DNA from: Ruminococcus sp.
Lineage (GTDB): Bacteria > Bacillota > Clostridia > Oscillospirales > Acutalibacteraceae
NCBI GenBank assembly: GCA_003521625.1
Contig: DPHV01000031.1
Coordinates: 62,001-126,000 of the forward strand
DNA: 64,000 nucleotides
Direction: 5' to 3'
The position numbers and the translations under genes are program-made. The first letter of the stretch is position 1. Every line of letters starts with the position of its first letter. Below, in pieces: positions 50,503-57,961 of the stretch. The notes beneath the pieces are model-generated. The model saw only the letters and a program-made list of their open reading frames with translations, was not told the DNA's origin and searched no databases.

Positions 50503-52548
50503 ATGGCTTCACTTTATAAAATGCCGATTTCAAATTTAAACGGAATAGGCGCAAAACGTGCCGAACTTTTTGCAAAGCTCGGAATAACCAGCGTCGGCAG
50601 TCTGCTCAATTTCTATCCTCGTGCCTACGAGGACTGGAGTACTGTTGAAAAAATCTCGGATTTGCAGTACGGCGGTCTGTCTTGTATCAAAGCAGTGCTT
50701 GCCACTCCGATTTCCGACTCACTTATAAGCGGAGGACGGATTATCTCAAAGGGTATGGTGTATGATGATTCAGGCTCTTTGCAGATTGTATTTTTTAACA
50801 ACAGATACATAAGCTCAATGCTGAAAGGCGGAGAAGAATATTTCTTTTACGGAAGAATAACAGTCGATTCCTACGGCGCTCAGATGATTGCTCCCACATT
50901 TTCACTCGCAAGTGACGGAGCAAAAATTCACCCTGTTTACCGTCAGACAGCAGGACTTGTCAGCAAGACAATTTCAAATGCAGTAAAGCAGGCGCTTTCG
51001 CTTTTGCCTAAAACTGTCAACGACCCTCTTCCCGAGCAGGTCAGGCACATTTTTGATTTATGCGATTTAAAGCAGGCGTTAAACGATATACATTTTCCGA
51101 AAAGCAGAGAATGTCTTGAAAAGGCACGCAAGCGCCTTGTTACCGAAGAGCTTGTAGTTCTGAATCTCGGTATGAGAAATCTTCGGGAGCACAGCAGGGG
51201 AGAAAGCGGTGTGAAAATCACAATGAGCTTTTCCTCCGAGTTTGAAACGCTTTTGCCGTTCACGCTTACGAATGCACAGAAAAGAGCAGTTTCCGACTGC
51301 GTTAAGGATATGCTGACAAAAACCTCGGCTATGAACAGACTTGTTCAGGGTGACGTAGGCTCGGGCAAAACCGCCGTTGCGGCTTCGGTCTGCTATACGG
51401 TAGTCAAAAACGGATTTCAGGCGGCTTTTATGGCACCGACGGAAATCCTTGCAAACCAGCACTACGAAACCTTCAAAAAGCTTTTTGAAAACACCGACAT
51501 AAAGGTTGCACTGCTCACGGGAGCACAAAAGGAGTCGGAGAAAAAGCGTGTAAGGCAGGAGCTTTCAGACGGAGAAATCGACCTTGTAATCGGCACTCAC
51601 GCACTTATAACCGACAAAACGGAGTTTAAAAATCTCGGTCTTGCCGTAACGGACGAACAGCATCGTTTCGGAGTTGCACAGCGTGCAAAACTGCTGGGCA
51701 AGGGTGAAAACCCTCATCTGCTTGTAATGAGCGCAACGCCGATTCCCAGAACTCTCGGTTTGATAATCTTCGGCGACCTTGATATTTCGGTAATGGACGA
51801 GCTTCCGCCCTCACGAAAGCCCGTAAAAACAGTGCTTATGAGCGCTTCACAGCGCAAGAGGATATATAATTTTATCAGAAGTGAAATTTCAGCCGGCAGA
51901 CAGGCGTACATAGTTTGCCCTCTTGTTGAGGAGGGCGAGCTTGAGAACGTGGCGTCAGCCGAGGAATACGCCGCCGAGCTGATGCTCAAGGAATTTTCCG
52001 ACATACCTGTCGGCATTGTTCACGGAAAAATGAAGTCGGACGAAAAGGACGAGGTAATGGGCAAATTTGCCTCTGGCGAGTTTTCAATGCTTGTTGCAAC
52101 AACTGTAATCGAGGTCGGCGTTGACGTTCCTAATGCGTCTGTAATCGTCATTGAAAATGCAGAGCGTTTCGGGCTTTCACAGCTTCATCAGCTCAGAGGA
52201 AGAGTGGGCAGAGGCGAATTTCAGTCCTACTGTATTCTTGTGAGCGACAAGACAACGCCTACAACAAAAGCAAGGCTTGAGGTGCTTTGCTCAACAAACG
52301 ACGGCTTTAAAATTGCCGACGAGGATTTAAAAATGAGAGGTCCGGGTGACTTTTTCGGAGAACGCCAGCACGGACTTCCGCAGATGACGATAGCAGATTT
52401 TGCGGACACTAAAAGTCTGGAGCTTTCGCAGAAAATCGCCGACTATATACTGTTCACCTACAAGGATATCCGCTGTGACGAGTTAAGACTGTTAAGAGCA
52501 GAAATTGACAGGCTTTTCGAGCGAGGCGGACAGAATACTTTAAACTGA
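50503..52548 (+). CDS. recG: ATP-dependent DNA helicase RecG
   Basis: A 681-residue branch-migrating helicase. An N-terminal wedge with OB fold is followed by helicase motifs: Walker A Gly-Asp-Val-Gly-Ser-Gly-Lys-Thr-Ala (about residues 284-292), Asp-Glu-Gln-His, Ser-Ala-Thr-Pro-Ile-Pro-Arg-Thr, and the motif VI region Gln-Leu-Arg-Gly-Arg-Val-Gly-Arg. The C-terminal Arg-Gly-Pro-Gly-Asp-Phe-Phe-Gly-Glu-Arg-Gln-His-Gly is conserved in RecG. It remodels stalled forks. The length is standard. AAAGG before ATG. Confidence 0.98.
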   Translation: MASLYKMPISNLNGIGAKRAELFAKLGITSVGSLLNFYPRAYEDWSTVEKISDLQYGGLSCIKAVLATPISDSLISGGRIISKGMVYDDSGSLQIVFFNNRYISSMLKGGEEYFFYGRITVDSYGAQMIAPTFSLASDGAKIHPVYRQTAGLVSKTISNAVKQALSLLPKTVNDPLPEQVRHIFDLCDLKQALNDIHFPKSRECLEKARKRLVTEELVVLNLGMRNLREHSRGESGVKITMSFSSEFETLLPFTLTNAQKRAVSDCVKDMLTKTSAMNRLVQGDVGSGKTAVAASVCYTVVKNGFQAAFMAPTEILANQHYETFKKLFENTDIKVALLTGAQKESEKKRVRQELSDGEIDLVIGTHALITDKTEFKNLGLAVTDEQHRFGVAQRAKLLGKGENPHLLVMSATPIPRTLGLIIFGDLDISVMDELPPSRKPVKTVLMSASQRKRIYNFIRSEISAGRQAYIVCPLVEEGELENVASAEEYAAELMLKEFSDIPVGIVHGKMKSDEKDEVMGKFASGEFSMLVATTVIEVGVDVPNASVIVIENAERFGLSQLHQLRGRVGRGEFQSYCILVSDKTTPTTKARLEVLCSTNDGFKIADEDLKMRGPGDFFGERQHGLPQMTIADFADTKSLELSQKIADYILFTYKDIRCDELRLLRAEIDRLFERGGQNTLN

Positions 52549-52553
52549 TATGA

Positions 52554-52584
52554 TATAATGTAGCGAGCGACGCCCTCGTCGCTC
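52554..52584 (+). promoter_or_regulatory. Extended -10 box and hairpin before the carboxypeptidase gene
   Basis: TGATATAAT (-10 at 52554-52559, no clear -35) is followed by the palindrome GAGCGACG-CCCT-CGTCGCTC (52565-52584). The hairpin would lie at the 5' end of the mRNA. It may also be one of the genome's small palindromic repeats. Confidence 0.45.
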
Positions 52585-52626
52585 ACAATATACAACTTAC
52601 ATTTACGAAGGGGAGAAAACCGACTG

Positions 52627-53976
52627 ATGAAAAGAAAGTCAATCAAAATAATTTCACTGCTTTTTGCACTAATAATTATTATTTCGTCATCGATTGTTTC
52701 AACGGGGGCAATTTCGTACCCGAACAAGGTGAAAACACAATCGGATTCAATTCTTCTTGTCAATATGGATACGAATCAGGTTGTTTTTGAAAAGGATGCC
52801 GATTCAAAGCGCTATCCCGCTTCTACCACAAAAATTATGACCTACATAATTGTTGCGGAAAATATTGATGATTTTGAAAATACCCGTGTTCCGATAAAGC
52901 AATCCGTACTCGAGGTGCTTGAGAACACAGGCAGTTCGCTTGCCAGTGTTGCAGACCACGTCGGCAAGGATATGAGCGTAATTGACCTTCTCTACAGTAT
53001 GATGGTTCCCTCGGGCAACGACGCTGCAATGGTGCTTGCCGATTACGTGGGCAAAGGAAATGTCGACAGCTTTGTAAAGCTTATGAACGACAAGGCAAAG
53101 GAGCTCGGTTGTAAAAATACTCATTTTGCAAATCCCGACGGACTTCACGATGACAATCACTACACAACGGCACGTGATATGTATAAGATTGCAACCTATG
53201 CTCTTACGCTCCCGAAGTTTGCGGAGATTACGAACACCACATCATACACCTGCGAGGGTGATGACTATCCGCTTGTCACAACTAACTATTTAATCGACCC
53301 CAACAACGGCGGCGATTATTACTATATGTACGCAAAGGGAATCAAGACGGGTACAACCGACCAGGCAGGCAGATGTCTTGTAACTACAGCAACTGCCGAC
53401 GGATATTCATACATAGCCGTACTGCTTCACGCTCCGTACAAGGAGGGAGTAAGCGAGGGTTACGGAACAATGACCGACGCCGCTGATTTGTTCAGATGGG
53501 CGCTTACAGAGTTGGAGCTTAAAACCGTAGCAACCTCGTCAACTCCTGTTTGTGAGGAAAAGGTAAACCTTGCGTGGGGCAGGGATTCCGTTTTGCTTGT
53601 TCCCGAAAAAAGCTTGAGCGCAATTGTGCCTAAGGAATTGAATAAAGACGAGCTGATTATTGAAACGGACGTTCCCGAGAGCGTAGATGCACCTATTGAT
53701 ACAGACACTGTTGTCGGAACGGCTACAATTTATTATCAGGGAAGCGACGGCAAAAAACAGGAGGTTGCAAAGGTAAATCTTGTTTCAAGCGAAAAGATTG
53801 AAATGAGCGGAATACTTTTTGTCCTCAACGTAATAACAACCGTATTCAAGTCCTACTGGTTCCTTGTAATAATCGGAATTATTGCAGTAATTCTTATTTG
53901 CTACCTGATAACTTCAAAAATAAACAAAAGACGCAGTAAAAAGAACAGAAAGGTAAAGCACTACCGCAACTTTTAA
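52627..53976 (+). CDS. Membrane-anchored D-alanyl-D-alanine carboxypeptidase (DacF-like)
   Basis: A 449-residue low-molecular-weight penicillin-binding protein of the S11 family, which trims the last D-Ala of peptidoglycan stems. It has a signal peptide (residues 6-29), the active site Ser66-Thr-Thr-Lys69, Ser-Gly-Asn (about residue 128) and Lys-Thr-Gly (about 239), then a beta domain. Unlike most of the family it ends in a true transmembrane helix (residues about 402-430) and a basic tail, and not in an amphipathic anchor. GGGGAG before ATG. Confidence 0.93.
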   Translation: MKRKSIKIISLLFALIIIISSSIVSTGAISYPNKVKTQSDSILLVNMDTNQVVFEKDADSKRYPASTTKIMTYIIVAENIDDFENTRVPIKQSVLEVLENTGSSLASVADHVGKDMSVIDLLYSMMVPSGNDAAMVLADYVGKGNVDSFVKLMNDKAKELGCKNTHFANPDGLHDDNHYTTARDMYKIATYALTLPKFAEITNTTSYTCEGDDYPLVTTNYLIDPNNGGDYYYMYAKGIKTGTTDQAGRCLVTTATADGYSYIAVLLHAPYKEGVSEGYGTMTDAADLFRWALTELELKTVATSSTPVCEEKVNLAWGRDSVLLVPEKSLSAIVPKELNKDELIIETDVPESVDAPIDTDTVVGTATIYYQGSDGKKQEVAKVNLVSSEKIEMSGILFVLNVITTVFKSYWFLVIIGIIAVILICYLITSKINKRRSKKNRKVKHYRNF

Positions 53977-53980
53977 ATTT

Positions 53981-54033
53981 ATTCGGAATTCGGAATGCGT
54001 AATTCGGAATTTCGGTTTGCTTCGCTCCGATTT
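53981..54033. repeat. Small repeat of the CGGAATGCGTAAT family
   Basis: ATTCGGAATTCGGAATGCGT followed by AATTCGGAATTTCGG, TTTGCTTCGCTCCGATTTA. It is closely related to 41088-41137 and to the left end of the 20338-20677 element. Confidence 0.75.
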
Positions 54034-54090
54034 ATAGTAGTGCATATTGTTTCAAAAGGTTTAGATTAAAACTAACCTTTATGTTATAGC

Positions 54091-54115
54091 CGTAGGGACA
54101 CGGCGTGCCGTGTCC
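54091..54115. repeat. Partial copy of the CGTAGGGA palindromic repeat
   Basis: The 25 bases are identical to 13256-13280 (CGTAGGGACA... with the 9-bp hairpin GGACACGGC-GT-GCCGTGTCC). The right half of the element is missing here. Confidence 0.8.
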
Positions 54116-54164
54116 GCTCATAAATCCGTAGCCATACCTTGATAATTGATAAAATTACAATAAT

Positions 54165-54180
54165 GTAAATAATTATTTAC
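54165..54180. promoter_or_regulatory. 16-bp perfect palindrome upstream of the nrdR promoter
   Basis: GTAAATAATTATTTAC, directly adjacent to the -35 box. It does not resemble the NrdR box as I know it (ACACwATATAT-type), so another regulator would be needed. Confidence 0.45.
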
Positions 54181-54208
54181 TTGAATTTCGTGTTGTATAT
54201 GTTATAAT
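54181..54208 (+). promoter_or_regulatory. Promoter of nrdR
   Basis: TTGAAT (54181-54186), 16 nt, TATAAT (54203-54208), 35 nt before the start codon, with AGAGGTG as ribosome site. Confidence 0.7.
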
Positions 54209-54242
54209 TACTTTAGAGAATAATTACAGAGGTGATTATAAT

Positions 54243-54701
54243 ATGAAATGTCCGTACTGCGGTTATGAAGAAAGCAAGGTAATTGATTCCCGTTCTGCCG
54301 ACGACGGCGAGAGAATCCGCAGAAGACGTGAGTGCCTTAAATGCGGCAAGCGTTTCACAACCCACGAGGTTATTGAAACAGTGCCGATAATCGTTGTAAA
54401 GCGTGACAAGTCACGTGAGGTTTTTGACCGCAACAAGCTTACGGCAGGCATTCTTCGTGCCTGCGAAAAACGTCCTGTTTCTATACAGCAGATTGAGTCA
54501 ATGGTAGATTCGATTGAGGCAAAGCTTCAGAGCAGTCTTGACAGGGAAATCACCACAATGCAAATCGGCGAGCTTGCAATGGAGGAAATCAAAAAGGTTG
54601 ACGAGGTTTCCTATGTGCGTTTTGCATCCGTTTACCGCCAGTTCAAGGACATCAACACCTTTATGGAGGAGCTTAACAAGCTTTTGACTGAGAAAAAATA
54701 A
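54243..54701 (+). CDS. nrdR: Transcriptional repressor NrdR
   Basis: A 152-residue repressor of ribonucleotide reductase genes. The zinc ribbon at the N terminus has Cys-Pro-Tyr-Cys and Cys-Leu-Lys-Cys (residues 3, 6, 31, 34) with Arg-Arg-Arg-Glu between. An ATP-cone domain follows from residue 45 ([13 protein letters not shown]), which senses ATP and dATP. The length is normal. No nrd genes lie in the window. A strong terminator follows. Confidence 0.97.
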   Translation: MKCPYCGYEESKVIDSRSADDGERIRRRRECLKCGKRFTTHEVIETVPIIVVKRDKSREVFDRNKLTAGILRACEKRPVSIQQIESMVDSIEAKLQSSLDREITTMQIGELAMEEIKKVDEVSYVRFASVYRQFKDINTFMEELNKLLTEKK

Positions 54702-54716
54702 ATTGTATTTTATTTT

Positions 54717-54753
54717 CTGCCCGAGCAACGATTGACTTGCTCGGGCAGTTTTC
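54717..54753 (+). terminator. Terminator of nrdR
   Basis: A 12-bp perfect stem CTGCCCGAGCAA / TTGCTCGGGCAG (54717-54728 with 54737-54748), eight-base loop, then TTTT. Confidence 0.88.
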
Positions 54754-54762
54754 AGCTTTTTG

Positions 54763-54791
54763 TTGACTTTACTTATCACTGATGTTATTAT
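54763..54791 (+). promoter_or_regulatory. Promoter of the 54825 gene
   Basis: TTGACT (54763-54768), 17 nt, TATTAT (54786-54791), 34 nt before the start codon. Confidence 0.65.
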
Positions 54792-54824
54792 GATTTTACA
54801 GGAAAGTTCAGGAGGTAAGCTGAT

Positions 54825-55235
54825 ATGGAAAATAAGCGAAAGAATATTTTATATATTTCCGTAGGCGTTGCGTTTGTTTTTGCCGTGTTTCTTATTGTTT
54901 CATATTTTCTGCCCTCGACAGTCGGAATTTCCGAACACGCAGACGCAAAAATCAAGTACATTACCGAGAATAAGAATATTGAAGTGACGCTTGATGACAG
55001 CGACTGTGATGAGCTTCGCAGAATTTTCAACGGAAAAACTGCGTATCACGACAGTCCGTCCTGTGGATTTACCGAGTCTGCCTCAGTTTCGTTTGGCAAT
55101 CAGATTTTTATGCCTGCGTGTGACGGTGATGAAATCATAAAGGCAGGCTTAAAATATATCTCCATTTCCCCGAAAGAGCGTGACACGGTTGACAAAATAT
55201 TTGCAAAGTACGGTGCAACATTCCCTTGTGCGTGA
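54825..55235 (+). CDS. Hypothetical single-pass membrane protein
   Basis: A 136-residue protein not recognised. Residues 8-28 are one hydrophobic helix after a Lys/Arg-rich start, so the rest probably faces outside. The outer part is a small mixed domain with four Cys (near residues 65, 82, 105 and 135). A repeated theme is Ile-Glu-Val-Thr-Leu-Asp-Asp and Ser-Val-Ser-Phe-Gly-Asn-Gln-Ile. It has AGGAGG upstream of ATG, its own promoter and a terminator, so it is a real gene. It could be a lineage-specific wall-facing protein, but nothing in the neighbours tells its job. Confidence 0.72.
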   Translation: MENKRKNILYISVGVAFVFAVFLIVSYFLPSTVGISEHADAKIKYITENKNIEVTLDDSDCDELRRIFNGKTAYHDSPSCGFTESASVSFGNQIFMPACDGDEIIKAGLKYISISPKERDTVDKIFAKYGATFPCA

Positions 55236-55339
55236 CTTTGCAGATAAACCGACAGATTATAACAATAAAACAGCAAACATTTGTTTGTAATAATTTCGGT
55301 CGTTTTGTAACCTTTTAAAATTAAATAATGATTTCTGAC

Positions 55340-55382
55340 ACCGAATGTACAGGAAAACTCTTGTGCATTCGGTTGTTTTTAT
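55340..55382 (+). terminator. Terminator of the 54825 gene
   Basis: ACCGAATGTAC (55340-55350) pairs with GTGCATTCGGT (55363-55373), then TGTTTTT. The hairpin lies about 100 nt after the stop codon. Confidence 0.75.
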
Positions 55383-55483
55383 TCTTTGTGGGAATAATAA
55401 TTGCAAATCAGCAGATAAAAATTTCAAAATTATGAAAAAATTAATTTCTTTGTAAATTTTATTTCTATGTTCGTAACTTTTAC

Positions 55484-55512
55484 TTGATTTTTTAAAATCA
55501 ATAGAGTATAAT
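55484..55512 (+). promoter_or_regulatory. Promoter of the dcw cluster (mraZ promoter)
   Basis: TTGATT (55484-55489), 17 nt, TATAAT (55507-55512). Transcription would start near 55519. Confidence 0.82.
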
Positions 55513-55523
55513 TATATCAAACG

Positions 55524-55553
55524 GTGGCATATTGTGTCATTTGGTGACTGAAT
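55524..55553 (+). promoter_or_regulatory. MraZ operator: three repeats at 10-bp spacing
   Basis: GTGGCATATT, GTGTCATTTG and GTGACTGAAT follow one another, so GTG recurs at 55524, 55534 and 55544, one helical turn apart. MraZ binds clustered short direct repeats of this period (TGGGN boxes in E. coli, GTG-containing boxes in mycoplasmas). The site is just after the predicted start of transcription and before mraZ, so autorepression is likely. Confidence 0.7.
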
Positions 55554-55602
55554 ACAGCGTTTTTTAATTAATTTTCAAACTAAAGTGACGGAGGTGGGCA
55601 AA

Positions 55603-56022
55603 ATGTTTTCGGGAATGTCAAATCATTCAATTGATGCAAAAGGCAGAATTGTTTTGCCTGCAAAGTTCCGTGAAGAGCTTGGAAATACATTTTACCTTGC
55701 AAGAGGTTTCGGAAACTGTTGTATTCAGGCTATGTCCGCCGACCAGTTCAATTCAATCTGTGTAAAGATTCTTGAGCTTCCTGCCGACAAGGCTATGGCT
55801 TTGCAGTATACCTTCAGCGCAACTGCGGTTGAGGTTACGCCGAACGCACAGGGCCGAGTAATAATTCCTCAAAGCCTGCGTGAGTTTGCAGGAATTGAAA
55901 GCGACGCTCTCGTAATCGGAATGAACAATCGAATTGAAATCTGGAGCAAAACCAAATTTGACGAATTTATGGCTTCACAGAAAGATACCATTTCCGAAGC
56001 TCTGTCAATGCTGAGATTGTAA
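55603..56022 (+). CDS. mraZ: Transcriptional regulator MraZ
   Basis: A 139-residue protein with two AbrB-like swapped-hairpin halves, each with the Gly-Arg-Ile/Val-Pro motif: Asp-Ala-Lys-Gly-Arg-Ile-Val-Leu-Pro-Ala-Lys-Phe-Arg and Ala-Gln-Gly-Arg-Val-Ile-Ile-Pro-Gln-Ser-Leu-Arg. It forms rings and controls the division cluster that it begins. ATG at 55603 has GGAGGTG seven nt upstream. An in-frame GTG at 55585 lies before that site. Confidence 0.97.
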   Translation: MFSGMSNHSIDAKGRIVLPAKFREELGNTFYLARGFGNCCIQAMSADQFNSICVKILELPADKAMALQYTFSATAVEVTPNAQGRVIIPQSLREFAGIESDALVIGMNNRIEIWSKTKFDEFMASQKDTISEALSMLRL

Positions 56023-56033
56023 GGAGGAATAAT

Positions 56034-56957
56034 ATGGAATTCTCCCACATCCCCGTACTCCTCAATGAAACAATCGAGGGACTTGACATTAAGGAAAACG
56101 GTATTTATGCTGACGGAACGGCAGGCGGAGGAGGTCACAGCAGTGAGATTTTAAAGCGCCTTACCACAGGCAAGCTTATCTCAATTGACCGTGACCCCGA
56201 TGCGATTTCGGTACTCACCCAAAGGTTTAAAAGTAATGAAAACTCTATAATTATAAAGGGCAATTTTGCTGACATTAAGGAGCTTTTACAGCTTCGGGGC
56301 GTAGGCAGGCTTGACGGCGTTCTGCTCGACATCGGCGTCTCCTCCCATCAGCTTGACACAGCGTCGAGAGGCTTTTCGTTTCACGAGGACGCACCTCTTG
56401 ATATGCGTATGAGTCAGAGCGGAACAACAGCCGAAGAGCTTGTAAACACCCTGCCCTTTGAGGAATTAAGACGTATAATTTCAAGATACGGCGAAGAAAA
56501 ATACGCGTCCTCAATTGCAAAAGGAATTGTGTCTGCAAGAGAGAAAAAGCCGATAAAAACAACGCTTGAGCTTGCCGAAATAATCAAACAGAACGTACCG
56601 CAGAAGGTAAGACGTGACGGCCACCCTGCACGAAAGACCTTTCAGGCTCTGCGCATAGCCGTAAACGACGAGCTTGGCGCACTTGAAAAAGGACTTGACG
56701 GTGCGTTTGAAATGCTCGGAAAGGGCGGACGGCTTGCCGTCATAACTTTCCATTCGCTTGAGGACAGAATCGTCAAGCAAAAAATGGCTTCTTGGTGTCA
56801 GGGTTGTACCTGCCCGAAGGATTTTCCTGTTTGTGTTTGCGGAAACAAACCGAAGGCAAAGCTTGTAAACAAAAAGCCTGTTTGTGCAAATGAAACAGAA
56901 TTAAATGAAAACCCGAGAGCCAGAAGTGCAAAGTTGAGAATATGCGAAAAAAATTAA
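56034..56957 (+). CDS. rsmH: 16S rRNA (cytosine1402-N4)-methyltransferase RsmH
   Basis: A 307-residue MraW enzyme. It begins His-Ile-Pro-Val-Leu-Leu-Asn-Glu, has Asp-Gly-Thr-Ala-Gly-Gly-Gly-Gly-His-Ser as SAM site, Leu-Leu-Asp-Ile-Gly-Val-Ser-Ser-His-Gln, and Ile-Thr-Phe-His-Ser-Leu-Glu-Asp-Arg-Ile-Val-Lys near the end. A C-terminal Cys cluster (Cys-Gln-Gly-Cys-Thr-Cys-Pro and Cys-Val-Cys-Gly) is usual in Firmicutes. It lies 11 nt after mraZ with an AGGAGG site. Confidence 0.98.
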   Translation: MEFSHIPVLLNETIEGLDIKENGIYADGTAGGGGHSSEILKRLTTGKLISIDRDPDAISVLTQRFKSNENSIIIKGNFADIKELLQLRGVGRLDGVLLDIGVSSHQLDTASRGFSFHEDAPLDMRMSQSGTTAEELVNTLPFEELRRIISRYGEEKYASSIAKGIVSAREKKPIKTTLELAEIIKQNVPQKVRRDGHPARKTFQALRIAVNDELGALEKGLDGAFEMLGKGGRLAVITFHSLEDRIVKQKMASWCQGCTCPKDFPVCVCGNKPKAKLVNKKPVCANETELNENPRARSAKLRICEKN

Positions 56958-57238
56958 AAATTTTTTCTCTCAGCTATAGACAAAGTAACTTATTTGTAGT
57001 AAAATATAACAAAGTTGTAAAGAATATTACAAATACAATCAATTGTGGTTAGCGTGTTTGTAATTACTACATATACGGTTTACTTTCATTTAGTTCTACA
57101 AAAAGAACAGATTGTGTGTGTGACAATTAGAATTAATTGTTAAAAATTTGAAACTTTTTTGCTTTATAGAAATATGAGCTTAAAAGCAGTGTGTTTTATG
57201 AAAATTTTTGATAGAGAAAGGCACAAGGTGCAGGAGTA
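56958..57238. other. AT-rich gap between rsmH and the ftsL-like gene
   Basis: 281 nt without an open frame. It holds ACAATTA-GAAT-TAATTGT (57122-57139), a 7-bp inverted repeat, and several TTGTAA-like words, but no clear promoter or terminator. Confidence 0.5.
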
Positions 57239-57793
57239 ATGGCATACGAAAACAGGAATGCAGCTTATGATTTAAGTCTTTTCGACGAAGATGTTGCCTA
57301 TTCAAACGGTTCGGCTTTACCAAAGCGTAACGAACAGGAAGTACATAAGAAGCAGACAAAGAAAAAAACTAAAACTGCGGGCAAGGTTGTGACTATTCCC
57401 GAAGAGGAAATTCACAAAATCCGTCGCCGCAAGCACAATCCCTTAAAGCTTGCTTTAGGAAGCATCGGCGGTGCGGCAGTTGCAGTAGTAATTGGATTCA
57501 TCATTGTCGGACAGGTTCAGCTTACGGAACTCAATCAGGAAATTATTACGGCAAAGTCATTGCTTGCTGATTCCCAGAGTATTTACACTCAGAATCAGAT
57601 GAAGGTTGAATCCAAGCTCTCAAACGCAGAGATTGAGGAGTATGCCGAGAATGTGCTTGGTATGACCAAAGCATCAAACGCTCAGAAAGAATTTGTTACT
57701 CTTTCCGGCGGCGACAAAGCAGAGGTTTCTGCTCAGGAAAGTGATAATCTCTTTACCCGATTTATTGATTCAATTAAAAATCTTTGGTCATAA
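57239..57793 (+). CDS. FtsL-like cell division protein
   Basis: A 184-residue protein with a basic cytoplasmic part of about 75 residues, one membrane helix (about 80-98, Leu-Gly-Ser-Ile-Gly-Gly-Ala-Ala-Val-Ala-Val-Val-Ile-Gly) and a short coiled-coil part outside (about 100-145). This is the bitopic form of FtsL, part of the FtsQLB complex, and it lies where ftsL lies in dcw clusters. FtsL sequences vary so much that shape and place carry the call. The cytoplasmic part is longer than usual. ATG is close to the AGGAG site (two nt), and the earlier GGTG may help. Confidence 0.8.
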   Translation: MAYENRNAAYDLSLFDEDVAYSNGSALPKRNEQEVHKKQTKKKTKTAGKVVTIPEEEIHKIRRRKHNPLKLALGSIGGAAVAVVIGFIIVGQVQLTELNQEIITAKSLLADSQSIYTQNQMKVESKLSNAEIEEYAENVLGMTKASNAQKEFVTLSGGDKAEVSAQESDNLFTRFIDSIKNLWS

Positions 57794-57831
57794 CATTCAT
57801 TTCAATTTAATAAATATGTTATGAAAGAATG

Positions 57832-57862
57832 AGAGTTAAGACTGCGTCTTGACTCTTTTTTC
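57832..57862 (+). terminator. Terminator inside the dcw cluster
   Basis: AGAGTTAAGAC (57832-57842) pairs with GTCTTGACTCT (57846-57856), one G-T pair and a three-base loop, then six T. It divides mraZ-rsmH-ftsL from the PBP gene. Confidence 0.8.
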
Positions 57863-57961
57863 GGTATATATACGGTGAATGCTAATTGCTTATTAGTATA
57901 GGGAGTAGAACGTAAATTAAGACTGCGGAGGTATTCCGCTTGCGGTAGAAGGAGTATTATT

